From NCBI GenBank assembly GCA_011390135.1, contig JAABSZ010000049.1, forward strand, positions 1-21,429: 21,429 nucleotides of DNA, written 5' to 3'. The DNA is from JAABSP01 sp011390135. Lineage in GTDB: Bacteria; Desulfobacterota; Desulfobacteria; Desulfobacterales; JAABSP01. The position numbers and the translations under genes were made by a program. The notes under the pieces are model-generated. The model searched no databases. It was not told the DNA's origin and saw nothing but the letters and a program-made list of their open reading frames with translations. How positions within the stretch are numbered: position 1 is the stretch's first letter; each line of letters begins with the position of its first letter. This document shows, piece after piece, positions 6,996-15,180 of this stretch.

Positions 6996-9512
6996 ATGAA
7001 GATCACCGATATCCGCATCGGACCGAGGCTGATAGCCGGCTTTGTCATCGTCGTGGCCATTCTCGGCGGAGTGGCCATCTTTCAGATCCTGAGAATGAAT
7101 ACCCTTGCCGAACTCCAGGACAAGGGCGCAAAGCGGGCAGAGGACGCCATCGCGATCCAGGAGATCGCCAGACGACTGGACGGCGTCTATGCAGTGGTTG
7201 CGGATGCGGTGATCAACCGGAACCTGGCGGAAAGCCGGCAGGAATTTGCAGCGATAAAAACCGCGGCCGCACAGGATATCATCACGACCCGGCAGCTTGC
7301 CGATACCGAAGCCGAACAGAGATGGGCCGAGGCATTTGCCGCCCGGTATGATGAATATCTCGATCTTTTTGAAGAGGAGATGCTCCCGATCCTTGAAAGA
7401 GAAGAATCTGCAGAGAATCGGTATTCCGATGCCCCGGCCATCGGTTCCCCGGATGGCTGGAAAAATACCGGGAACATGGAAAGCATTCAAAAGATCGATG
7501 AAAAGATCGATCAATCCCGATCCGAAGTGGTGGAGCCGCTGAACCAGATCGTCAACGCCCTGATTCAGGAGAGCCATGAAGCGGATCAAATCTTTGACGA
7601 TACCCGGAAAAGCGCCATCCTATGGGCAATCATCTTCACCCTGATCGGTGCGGGGGCAGCGCTCTTCATCGCGGTGGCCATCACCCGAACCATCAACCGC
7701 CCCCTTTCCGGAATGGTCAAGACCGCCTCCCGGATCGCGGACGGAGATCTGAGCGGCGATCTTCCTACAGAGCAAAAAGATGAGATCGGAGATCTGGCCA
7801 GGGCCTTTTCCAATATGAAGGAGAGCATCAACCGGGTACTCTCGGAGATGAACGGGCTGACCGGCGCGATCCGGGAGGGGCGGCTGGATCTCCGGGGGCA
7901 GCCCGGGGAATTTTCGGGCCAATGGGCCGAGCTGATCACCTCCACCAACCGGCTCATCGACGCGTTCGTCCTTCCCTTTAAAACGGCCGCGGCCACAATG
8001 GAAAAGATTGCCGGGGGCCGGGTTCCGGACCGGATTACCGACGAGTACCACGGAGATTTCAACCGGCTGAAGGAGAACCTGAACCGGCTCATCGACGCGA
8101 TGAACGAGATCACCCACACCGCAAGGGAGATCGCGGCCGGCAATCTTTCGGCCGAGGTAAAGCCGAGATCCGAGGAGGATCAGCTCATGGTGGCCCTACA
8201 GCAGATGGTGCGCCGATTGAATGAGGTGATCCTGACCGAAATCGACGGGCTGATCCGATCGGTTCAGGAGGGTCGGCTCGAAGCCCGGGGAAACGCGGCC
8301 GGCTATTCCGGCGGATGGCGGAATCTGGTGGAAGGGATCAATCGGCTCATCGAAGCCTTTGCGGACCCGATCCGGGTAACGGCCGCATGCATCGACGCAG
8401 TGGCCAAAGGCGAAATCCCGGAGCGGATCACTAGAGAATACCAAGGGGACTTCAACAGCATCAAAGGGAATCTCAACGCGCTCATCGACGCGACCCGCCA
8501 GGTGACCGAGGTGGCTTTGGAGATGGCGGCCGGGAATCTGACCGTGCAGGTAAAGCCCCGGTCGGACCGGGATGCGCTGATGAACGCGCTTGAGGAGATG
8601 GTCAACCGGCTCCAGTCCGTGGTGGCCGAAGTGCGGAATGCGGCCGAAAGTGTGGCATCCGGCAGCCAGGAGATGAGCGCGACCGCGGAGGCCATGTCGG
8701 AAGGGGCCTCGGAACAGGCGGCATCTGCCGAGCAGGCATCCTCATCCATGCAGCAGATGGCGGCCAATATCCGGCAGAACGCGGACAACGCGATGCAGAC
8801 CGAGGGGATTGCGCTGAAATCTGCAGAGGATGCGGAAAAGGGCGGCGAAGCCGTTGCCCGGACAGTGAAAGCCATGAAGGAGATCGCCCAGAAGATCACC
8901 ATTATCGAGGAGATCGCGAGACAGACGGATCTGCTGGCACTGAATGCAGCCATCGAGGCGGCCCGGGCCGGGGAGCACGGAAAAGGATTTGCGGTGGTGG
9001 CCTCTGAGGTGCGGAAGCTTTCGGAAAGGAGCCAGCGGGCCGCGGGGCAGATCGGCAAGCTCTCGGCCGAGAGCGTCTCCATCTCCGAAGAGGCCGGGAA
9101 TATGCTGAACCAGCTCGTGCCCGACATCCGAAAGACTGCGGATCTGGTGCAGGAGATCACGGCCGCGAGCAACGAGCAGAATGCGGGGGCCTCCCAGATC
9201 AACAAGGCCATCGGCCAGCTCGATCAGGTGATCCAGCAGAACGCGTCCACGGCCGAACAGATGGCCTCCACGGCTGAGACCCTCTCCTCCCAGTCGGAGC
9301 AACTGCGGGACGCGATCTCCTTTTTCCGGGTGCGGAGCCTTTCAGAGGGAAAACATCGGGAAAAGACCGCTTCCTCTGCCCGGACAGCAGGAGAGAAAAC
9401 GGTTCAAAAACCGTCAAATCGGAAACCGGCCTGGAATTCCCGCGGCATTGCAATCGAGCTTGCCCAGGGGCATGAAGGAGAGCTAAACGATGATGAATTC
9501 GAAAAATACTGA
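6996..9512 (+). CDS. Methyl-accepting chemotaxis protein, 4HB-like sensor, poly-HAMP (MCP3)
   Basis: An 838-residue receptor starting at the ATG at 6996 (AGGAG at 6984-6988). TM1 is about 12-32, followed by a ~170-residue helical periplasmic domain (about 35-205) resembling the four-helix-bundle MCP sensor. TM2 is about 207-229 and HAMP about 229-281. Two ~131-residue units follow, each a poly-HAMP module (starting near 286 and 417) plus a classical HAMP-like segment (REIAAGNLSAEVKPRS at 377, LEMAAGNLTVQVKPRS at 508). The signalling domain (about 545-775) has the tip IARQTDLLALNAAIEAARAG. It ends EFEKY, a CheR-tether-type tail. This receptor has the longest relay between membrane and hairpin of the three. 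cheW follows 39 nt after the stop. Confidence 0.95.
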   Translation: MKITDIRIGPRLIAGFVIVVAILGGVAIFQILRMNTLAELQDKGAKRAEDAIAIQEIARRLDGVYAVVADAVINRNLAESRQEFAAIKTAAAQDIITTRQLADTEAEQRWAEAFAARYDEYLDLFEEEMLPILEREESAENRYSDAPAIGSPDGWKNTGNMESIQKIDEKIDQSRSEVVEPLNQIVNALIQESHEADQIFDDTRKSAILWAIIFTLIGAGAALFIAVAITRTINRPLSGMVKTASRIADGDLSGDLPTEQKDEIGDLARAFSNMKESINRVLSEMNGLTGAIREGRLDLRGQPGEFSGQWAELITSTNRLIDAFVLPFKTAAATMEKIAGGRVPDRITDEYHGDFNRLKENLNRLIDAMNEITHTAREIAAGNLSAEVKPRSEEDQLMVALQQMVRRLNEVILTEIDGLIRSVQEGRLEARGNAAGYSGGWRNLVEGINRLIEAFADPIRVTAACIDAVAKGEIPERITREYQGDFNSIKGNLNALIDATRQVTEVALEMAAGNLTVQVKPRSDRDALMNALEEMVNRLQSVVAEVRNAAESVASGSQEMSATAEAMSEGASEQAASAEQASSSMQQMAANIRQNADNAMQTEGIALKSAEDAEKGGEAVARTVKAMKEIAQKITIIEEIARQTDLLALNAAIEAARAGEHGKGFAVVASEVRKLSERSQRAAGQIGKLSAESVSISEEAGNMLNQLVPDIRKTADLVQEITAASNEQNAGASQINKAIGQLDQVIQQNASTAEQMASTAETLSSQSEQLRDAISFFRVRSLSEGKHREKTASSARTAGEKTVQKPSNRKPAWNSRGIAIELAQGHEGELNDDEFEKY

Positions 9513-9551
9513 TAGAATAGAAAATGAAAACCGGCATCGAGGAGAACGACA

Positions 9552-10127
9552 ATGAATGAGACAGGAATATCTGAGACATCACAGTATCTGACCTTTCGGC
9601 TGGGAGATGAGATCTTTGCCCTCGATGTCTCCCAGGTGCGGGAGGTGCTGGATCTGAGCCCCATCACCCGGGTTCCCCGGGCCCCCGAGTTCATGCGGGG
9701 GGTCATCAACGTCCGGGGGACAGTGGTTCCGGTGGTGGATCTCCGGCTCAAGTTCGGTCTGTCCAGGATAAAGAACACCGTGGACACCCGGATCGTTGTG
9801 ATGGAGATCCTCATCGACGACGAGACCACTGTATTGGGGGCTTTGGCCGACTCGGTGGAGGAGGTGATCGAACTGGACCCCGCGCACATCGAACCGCCCC
9901 CGAGAATCGGCATGCGGTGGCGCACCGATTTCATCAAGGGGATCGGCAAACAGGAGGAGAAGTTCATCATCCTGCTCGACATCGACCGGATCTTCTCCAC
10001 AGAGGAGCTGGCACTTGTGGAAAAGACCGGCGCGGATCTCGATCTGGAAGAGGAGGAGGATGACCTTTCCCATGAGCCCCACGCTGAAGCGGAGACCGAA
10101 GCGGCCGAGGAGGTCGAGGAGAAATGA
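9552..10127 (+). CDS. cheW: Chemotaxis coupling protein CheW with acidic tail
   Basis: CheW bridges receptor tips and the P5 domain of CheA. The ATG at 9552 follows a GAGGAGAA Shine-Dalgarno. The CheW fold covers about 10-155, with the typical QYLTFRLGDEIFALDVSQVREV start and the MRGVINVRGTVVPVVDLR core (about 48-65). At 191 residues it is longer than the ~160-170 usual for CheW. The excess is a C-terminal Glu/Asp-rich tail from about residue 160, without a recognised domain. Its stop overlaps the cheR start (ATGA at 10124-10127), so the two are translationally coupled. Confidence 0.96.
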   Translation: MNETGISETSQYLTFRLGDEIFALDVSQVREVLDLSPITRVPRAPEFMRGVINVRGTVVPVVDLRLKFGLSRIKNTVDTRIVVMEILIDDETTVLGALADSVEEVIELDPAHIEPPPRIGMRWRTDFIKGIGKQEEKFIILLDIDRIFSTEELALVEKTGADLDLEEEEDDLSHEPHAEAETEAAEEVEEK

Positions 10128-10996
10128 GGCCAATGACGGCTCCCTTACGCAGCGCTTTTCTGTCAACCGCACCACCCATGACGACAAAGACCTTCGACCA
10201 GTTCAGCCAGTTTATCCGAAAGGAGCTGGGGATCAACATCACCGAGGCCAAGAAGACCATGCTCCAGGCCCGCTTGCAGAAGCGGATGCGCCTGCTGGGA
10301 ATCGATTCTTTCGAGGCCTACTATGATTACGTCTTCAGCCCCGAGGGGCTGACCGGCGAAACCTTTGCCATGATCGATGCGATCACCACCAACAAGACCG
10401 ACTTCTTTCGGGAGCCGAAGCATTTTGAACACCTGATAAATGTGGTACTGCCGGAGATCCTGCAACACAGCTCTTCGGGAAACACGGTCCGCTTCTGGAG
10501 CGCGGGATGCGCCACGGGCGAGGAGCCCTATACCCTGGCCATGGTGCTTTGCGACTATATGATCCTCCCGCAGACTTTCGACTTTTCCATCATGGCCTCG
10601 GACATCTCCACCCAGGTACTGAAAAAAGGGGTTGCCGGGATCTATGAGCACGAGAAGATCGAGCCGGTTCCCATGCCCATGCGGAAGCGGTATCTGCTGA
10701 AGAGCAAGGACAAAACCTCCTCGCTGGTCCGGATCGTTCCCGAACTTCGGGCCAAGGTAAACTTTCGCCGGATCAACCTGATGGAAAGGGATCTGAATAT
10801 CCGGGAGAGATTCGATGTGGTCTTTTTCCGAAATGTGATCATCTACTTTGACCGGCCCACTCAGCAACGGGTGATCCGGGGGATCTGCCGACACATCCGG
10901 CCCGGGGGCTACATCTTCATGGGCCATTCCGAAACCCTGAACGGGCTCGACCTTCCCCTCACCCCGACCGTTTCGACCGTTTACCGGCGAAACTGA
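10124..10996 (+). CDS. cheR: Chemoreceptor glutamate methyltransferase CheR
   Basis: CheR uses S-adenosylmethionine to methylate receptor glutamates. The 290-residue protein has the N-terminal helical CheR_N region (about 24-85). The Rossmann domain shows FWSAGCATGEEPYTLAM (124-140), ASDIST (158-163) and FFRNVIIYFDRP (234-245). The beta-subdomain insert around 166-215 is the region that binds receptor pentapeptides in E. coli and Salmonella CheR. That fits the F-x-x-Y tails of all three receptors here. The ATG at 10124 overlaps the cheW stop and has GAGGAG just upstream. In-frame ATGs at 10133 and 10178 are alternatives, and the family homology begins near the latter. Confidence 0.96.
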   Translation: MRPMTAPLRSAFLSTAPPMTTKTFDQFSQFIRKELGINITEAKKTMLQARLQKRMRLLGIDSFEAYYDYVFSPEGLTGETFAMIDAITTNKTDFFREPKHFEHLINVVLPEILQHSSSGNTVRFWSAGCATGEEPYTLAMVLCDYMILPQTFDFSIMASDISTQVLKKGVAGIYEHEKIEPVPMPMRKRYLLKSKDKTSSLVRIVPELRAKVNFRRINLMERDLNIRERFDVVFFRNVIIYFDRPTQQRVIRGICRHIRPGGYIFMGHSETLNGLDLPLTPTVSTVYRRN

Positions 10997-10997
10997 A

Positions 10998-11507
10998 ATG
11001 AGAGCCGCATGGAACACTCAGGGGGTGCCGGCCGATTATCTCAAGGCCGGAGACATGATCTATCGGGATCGGCCGGCCCGCATCATCACGGTGCTAGGCT
11101 CATGCATCGCGGTGACCATGTTCGATGAACAAAGAGAGACCGGCGCCATCTGCCACGCACTGATGCCCGAATGCCAGGAGCCCTCGGGATGCCGGACCGA
11201 CTGCCAAGATCCCTTACGATACGTTGACTGCGCGGTCTCCCTGATGGCGGCAAAGATCCTCCGAAGCGGAACCCCGCCGGCGCGGATTCAGGTGAAGGTC
11301 TTCGGCGGCGCTGACATGTTCGGCGGGGACAACCCACCGACCCGCTATGCCACGGTGGGTTCCCTGAATGCAGCCTCTGCGCTCCGGCGGATCGGGGAGC
11401 TGGGGATGCGGGTTTCGGCAAAGGATGTGGGCGGATATCATGGCCGGAAAATCTATTTCTACCCCCATACCGGCGAGGTATGGCTCAAGCGACTGGGGAA
11501 ATCGTAA
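10998..11507 (+). CDS. cheD: Chemoreceptor glutamine deamidase CheD
   Basis: CheD deamidates receptor glutamines and in some bacteria also works with CheC. The 169-residue protein has the family core TVLGSCIAVTMFD (31-43), with the presumed catalytic Cys36, and GAICHALMPE (49-58), with His53. FGGADMFGG (102-110) and GGYHGRKIYFYPHTGEV (145-161) complete the fold. A Thr at position 31 sits close to where the family's third active-site residue is expected. It starts 1 nt after the cheR stop without a clear Shine-Dalgarno, suggesting coupled translation. Extra cysteines (59, 65, 69, 78) in CxxxxxCRTDC-type spacing are noticeable but unexplained. Confidence 0.95.
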   Translation: MRAAWNTQGVPADYLKAGDMIYRDRPARIITVLGSCIAVTMFDEQRETGAICHALMPECQEPSGCRTDCQDPLRYVDCAVSLMAAKILRSGTPPARIQVKVFGGADMFGGDNPPTRYATVGSLNAASALRRIGELGMRVSAKDVGGYHGRKIYFYPHTGEVWLKRLGKS

Positions 11508-11511
11508 AGCC

Positions 11512-12582
11512 GTGATCAACAAGAAGAAGATTCGGGTGCTGGTGGTGGATGATTCCGCGGTGGTCCGGCAGACCATGAAGCAGATCCTCGATTCGGACCC
11601 CGATATCGAGGTGATAGCGACCGCGTCGGACCCCTATATCGCGGCCGGCAAGATCCGCAAGGAAGTGCCGGACGTGATCACCCTGGATGTGGAGATGCCC
11701 CGGATGGACGGCATCACCTTTCTACAGAAGATCATGACCCAGCATCCCATCCCGGTGGTGATCTGTTCGGGCCTCACCACCAAGGACTCGGATCTGGCCA
11801 TGAAAGCTCTGGAGGCGGGCGCGGCCGAGATCATCGAGAAGCCTCGGCTCGGGACCAAGCGGTTTCTGGAGGAGTCCCGGATGCGGATCTGCGATGCGGT
11901 CCGGGCGGCCGCGATGGCCCGGCGCCGGCCCCTGCCCAGGATCCGGTCCGTGGACCCGAAGCTGACCGCGGATGCCGTCATCCCCAAACCCACGGGCCGG
12001 ACAATGTTCCACACCACGGAAAAGGTGGTGCTGGTGGGAGCCTCCACCGGCGGCACCGAGGCTCTGCGGATCTTTCTCGAGGGGATGCCCATGGACGCGC
12101 CCGGCATCGTCATCGTCCAGCACATGCCGGAGCAGTTCACCGCGGCCTTTGCCAAGCGGCTCGACACCCTCTGCCGGGTATCGGTGAAGGAGGCCGAGAA
12201 CAACGACACGGTGATCCGGGGTCGGGCATTGATCGCTCCGGGCAACCGGCATACCCTTTTAAAAAGGAGCGGAACCCGGTATTATGTGGAGGTGCGGGAT
12301 GGGCCCCTGGTCTGCCGACACCGGCCCTCTGTGGATGTCCTCTTCCGTTCCGGGGCCCGGTATGCGGGGCCCAATGCGGTGGGGGTGATCATGACCGGCA
12401 TGGGTGATGACGGCGCGAAGGGAATGCGGGAGATGAAGGATGTAGGGGCGTTCACCATTGCACAGGATGAGGCCACTTCCGTGGTCTTTGGCATGCCGAA
12501 CGAGGCCATCAAGCTGGGCGCGGCCGAAAAGGTGCTTCCCCTGGGGAATATCGCTTCAATGGTAATTCGGGTCTGCAGTTGA
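11512..12582 (+). CDS. cheB: Chemoreceptor methylesterase/deamidase CheB
   Basis: CheB is a response-regulator methylesterase that removes receptor methyl groups after phosphorylation by CheA. I chose the GTG at 11512, 4 nt after the cheD stop; it gives 356 residues starting INKKKIRVLVVDDSA, typical for CheB. A longer in-frame start at 11368 would lie inside cheD. The receiver domain has the DD pair at 13-14, phospho-acceptor Asp59 (ITLDVEMPRMDG), Ser86 and Lys110. The esterase domain has the triad candidates Ser178 (GASTGGTEAL), His204 (VQHMP) and Asp300 (MTGMGDDGA). All catalytic residues are present. Confidence 0.96.
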   Translation: MINKKKIRVLVVDDSAVVRQTMKQILDSDPDIEVIATASDPYIAAGKIRKEVPDVITLDVEMPRMDGITFLQKIMTQHPIPVVICSGLTTKDSDLAMKALEAGAAEIIEKPRLGTKRFLEESRMRICDAVRAAAMARRRPLPRIRSVDPKLTADAVIPKPTGRTMFHTTEKVVLVGASTGGTEALRIFLEGMPMDAPGIVIVQHMPEQFTAAFAKRLDTLCRVSVKEAENNDTVIRGRALIAPGNRHTLLKRSGTRYYVEVRDGPLVCRHRPSVDVLFRSGARYAGPNAVGVIMTGMGDDGAKGMREMKDVGAFTIAQDEATSVVFGMPNEAIKLGAAEKVLPLGNIASMVIRVCS

Positions 12583-12592
12583 GCCAGATAGG

Positions 12593-14584
12593 ATGAGAGA
12601 ACTTTCTAAAAACGAACAGGCGCTCCTGAATGCTTTCCCGGAGGTCGCTATCCTTCTGGATACCGAGGGAAGGGTTCTTGCCATCAATGAGATTGCGGCT
12701 GAACAGATCGGTAAGTCGAGGGAGACCCTCATCGGCAAGAGTATCTATGATCATCTACCGGAATCGACAGCAAAGCGGAGAAAGCGATATGTATGGGAGT
12801 CCTTCGAAACCGCTCTGCCGGTCCGCTTCAAGGATCAGAACAATGGCCGGTATTACGACAATCATATCTTTCCGATCCGGGAGCCGGACGGCCGGGTGGA
12901 CCGGGTGGCGGTCTTTGCCAAAGACATCACCCGGCAGAGGGAGGCGGAAAACGCATTTCAGGAACTCAATGCTTACCTGGAAAGAAGGGTGGATGAGCGA
13001 ACGCGCCAGTATGAAGAGGCCAACCAGAAGCTGAAGAATGCCATCGCCTGCGCGAATCAACTGGCCAGAAACGCGCAGTCTGCCAACCGGGCCAAAAGCG
13101 AATTTCTGGCCAACATGAGCCATGAGATCCGGACCCCCATGAACGGGATCATCGGAATTCTCGACCTGCTGTCCGACACCCGGCTGGATGAGATGCAGCA
13201 GGAGTATATGACCCTGGTTCGCCATTCCGCAGATACCCTTCTCCATCTGCTCAACGACATCCTCGATTTTTCCAGGATCGAGGCCGGAAAGATGACCATA
13301 GAGACCACGCCCTTTGACCTGGAGGCCGTGATCCGTTCCGTGATGGTTCCCATGAAGCTGAGAACCCAGGAGAAGGGGCCCGAGATCGGCTGGGAGATCG
13401 CGGAAGAGATTCCCCAAAAGCTGATGGGTGATCCGGGAAGGCTTCGCCAGATTCTCGTCAATCTGGTGCGCAATGCGGTCAAGTTCACCCCGATGGGAGA
13501 AATCCGGCTTCAGGCTGTATCCGAAGAGCAGTGGGCCGAGCATATCCAGCTCCATTTTTCCGTAAAAGATACGGGCATCGGGATTCCCCCGGAGAAGCTC
13601 CATATCATCTTCGATTCTTTTGTCCAGGCTGACAGCTCCATCACCCGGAGCCACGGCGGGGCCGGTCTCGGCCTGAACATCTGCAAAAAACTGGTGGAGA
13701 TGATGGGCGGAGAGATCTGGGTAGAGAGCCGGATCGAAAAGGGAAGCACATTCCATTTCCGGATCCCCTTTAAAAAGGCTCAGAAACCGGTTGCAAAAGA
13801 ATCCCCGGAACCGGAACCGACGATCCCCTCCCCTTTTCCGAATCAGCAGATCCGGGTGCTGCTGGCCGAGGATGATTCCCTCAACCAGCGGGTTTTTACC
13901 CACTATCTCCGGCACGGCGGATACCAGGTCACCGCTGTCTCCGATGGCCCGGCCGCTGTTCAGGCCATGGAAGAGAGCCATTTTGATCTGGTGCTGATGG
14001 ATCTGCGAATGCCGACATTGAATGGAATCGAAGCGGCCAAAAAGATCCGGCGGCTCTCGGCCGAGGCCAGAAAAATCCCGATTATCGCGTTGACGGCCCA
14101 TGCTTTCAAGGAGGATCGGCAGCGCTGTCGAGCCGCGGGAATGCAGGGATATCTTGCAAAGCCGGTGGGCAGAGACCGCTTTCTCAACTATCTGCGGGCA
14201 TTTCTCCATGAGAGAGGAGATGCCCCGAATGGATCGACGGTATCCAGAATCTCCCAAGAGGAAAAATGGCCGCAACCGCCGGAGAGAAAAGCGCCTGCAA
14301 TCCTCTGCCCGCCCCCGGCCCCCGATCTTTCACGACATCTGGCGGGAATGGCGGAAGCACTCCAAAATAACGAAGCGAGCGCGGCAGAATCTCATGCACA
14401 GACCCTGAAAACCGTTGCAGAAGAGACCGGAGCAGAGGAGACCGCAAAGACAGCTTTCCGATTCCTTCTTGCTCTGCGCAAGGGAGATACCCAGCAGTGC
14501 CAAATTCTGTTAGAGCGCCTCAGCGCCTCCTTTTCCCCGGAAGAGGCCGGAAAGAACAGATCGGAATCGGACAATCATCGATAA
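12593..14584 (+). CDS. Hybrid sensor histidine kinase (PAS-HisKA-HATPase-REC-degenerate Hpt)
   Basis: A 663-residue soluble kinase with no membrane segment. A PAS domain spans about 8-118, followed by a coiled coil (about 118-165). The HisKA domain has His177 in NMSHEIRTPMNG. The ATPase domain has Asn294 (NLVRNAVKF), the G1 box DTGIG (326-330) and the G2 box GGAGLGL. A receiver domain (about 419-540) has acidic residues 426-428, phospho-acceptor Asp470, Thr501 and Lys523. After a Pro-rich linker, residues about 578-648 look like an Hpt domain, but where the phospho-His should precede TLK there is Gln603 (HAQTLKTVAEETGA). The gene begins 10 nt after cheB, with a weak Shine-Dalgarno. The following CheY-like gene is its likely partner. 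Confidence 0.93.
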   Translation: MRELSKNEQALLNAFPEVAILLDTEGRVLAINEIAAEQIGKSRETLIGKSIYDHLPESTAKRRKRYVWESFETALPVRFKDQNNGRYYDNHIFPIREPDGRVDRVAVFAKDITRQREAENAFQELNAYLERRVDERTRQYEEANQKLKNAIACANQLARNAQSANRAKSEFLANMSHEIRTPMNGIIGILDLLSDTRLDEMQQEYMTLVRHSADTLLHLLNDILDFSRIEAGKMTIETTPFDLEAVIRSVMVPMKLRTQEKGPEIGWEIAEEIPQKLMGDPGRLRQILVNLVRNAVKFTPMGEIRLQAVSEEQWAEHIQLHFSVKDTGIGIPPEKLHIIFDSFVQADSSITRSHGGAGLGLNICKKLVEMMGGEIWVESRIEKGSTFHFRIPFKKAQKPVAKESPEPEPTIPSPFPNQQIRVLLAEDDSLNQRVFTHYLRHGGYQVTAVSDGPAAVQAMEESHFDLVLMDLRMPTLNGIEAAKKIRRLSAEARKIPIIALTAHAFKEDRQRCRAAGMQGYLAKPVGRDRFLNYLRAFLHERGDAPNGSTVSRISQEEKWPQPPERKAPAILCPPPAPDLSRHLAGMAEALQNNEASAAESHAQTLKTVAEETGAEETAKTAFRFLLALRKGDTQQCQILLERLSASFSPEEAGKNRSESDNHR

Positions 14585-14598
14585 AAGGAGAAGCCATC

Positions 14599-14997
14599 AT
14601 GAAGACATTGATCGTAGAAGATGATTTCATTTCCCGCCGGATCCTGAAGGATCTTCTCTCCCCCTACGGAGACTGCGACATCGTAGTGGATGGAAAAGAG
14701 GCGCTCCAGGCATTTGAGATGGCCTGGCATGACGGAGCGCGCTATGATCTGATCTGCATGGACATCATGATGCCCAACCTGGATGGCCATCAGTCCCTTG
14801 CGGAGATCCGGAAGGTCGAAAAGAAGCTGGGGGTTCCGGCCGAAAGGGAGGTCCGGGTCATCATGGTATCGGCACTGGATGACCCGAAATCGGTGGTCCG
14901 GGCATTTTACGACGGAGGCGCCACCGCCTATCTGGTCAAACCCATCGACAAGGAGAAGCTGCTCAAGGAGGTCCGGGCTCTGGGACTGATTGAATAA
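14599..14997 (+). CDS. CheY-like single-domain response regulator
   Basis: A 132-residue stand-alone receiver. The ATG at 14599 is preceded by AGGAG at 14586-14590; a longer in-frame start at 14497 would lie within the kinase gene and lacks support. Conserved residues are the acidic cluster Glu7-Asp8-Asp9, phospho-acceptor Asp55 (ICMDIMMPNLDGH), Ser91 in the Thr/Ser switch position and Lys114 (YLVKPIDKEK). It starts 14 nt after the hybrid kinase and is the last gene of the chemosensory operon. It may be the motor- or output-directed CheY, or the phospho-acceptor of the hybrid kinase; sequence alone does not separate these. Confidence 0.93.
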   Translation: MKTLIVEDDFISRRILKDLLSPYGDCDIVVDGKEALQAFEMAWHDGARYDLICMDIMMPNLDGHQSLAEIRKVEKKLGVPAEREVRVIMVSALDDPKSVVRAFYDGGATAYLVKPIDKEKLLKEVRALGLIE

Positions 14998-15032
14998 AAG
15001 TTTCTGATATTTTTAGTTACAATAAATTTCCC

Positions 15033-15062
15033 TTGACCGGTAGCGTCGTTTTTTTCTACAAT
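15033..15062 (+). promoter_or_regulatory. Sigma70-like promoter for the cytochrome operon
   Basis: TTGACC (15033-15038) and TACAAT (15057-15062) are separated by 18 nt in an AT-rich part of the 183-bp gap between the chemosensory operon and the NrfH-type gene. This predicts a leader of about 110 nt. Within that leader lies a GATCA-N8-TGATC inverted repeat (15081-15098), a possible regulator site. No clear FNR or HcpR-type full palindrome was found. No convincing terminator of the upstream operon was seen. Confidence 0.5.
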
Positions 15063-15080
15063 AAAAAACAGTTCAAAGAG

Positions 15081-15098
15081 GATCACCATGCCCTGATC
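15081..15098. promoter_or_regulatory. Inverted repeat downstream of the cytochrome promoter
   Basis: GATCA at 15081-15085 and TGATC at 15094-15098 form a 5-bp-arm inverted repeat with an 8-nt spacer, about 20 nt downstream of the predicted -10 element. The arms resemble the GATCA half-site common to Fnr-type operators, though the spacing differs from the usual 4-6 nt. A repressor-like role for the Crp/Fnr protein encoded later in the operon is conceivable but unproven. Confidence 0.25.
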
Positions 15099-15180
15099 AA
15101 CGCAAAAGGTGCGGTATTCCTTAAGCCCCGGGAACCTTTTCCGGACTCTGCGTAACCACCGGCAACCAAGGAGGCTTCTC

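Noticed and set aside
11368..11511. N-terminal extension of CheB from the upstream ATG
   Set aside because: The extension would overlap the cheD coding region in another frame and has no similarity to CheB; the GTG at 11512 gives the normal length.
12755..14275. A 506-codon minus-strand open frame across the hybrid kinase
   Set aside because: It is antisense to clear HisKA, ATPase and receiver motifs; length is explained by high GC.
14497..14598. N-terminal extension of the CheY-like protein
   Set aside because: It overlaps the kinase C-terminus, and the ATG at 14599 has its own AGGAG and begins exactly at the receiver fold.
15128..15144. Palindrome-like CCGGGAACCTTTTCCGG before the NrfH-type gene as an operator
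   Set aside because: The arms match imperfectly and it lies far downstream of the predicted promoter; it may be chance in GC-rich DNA.
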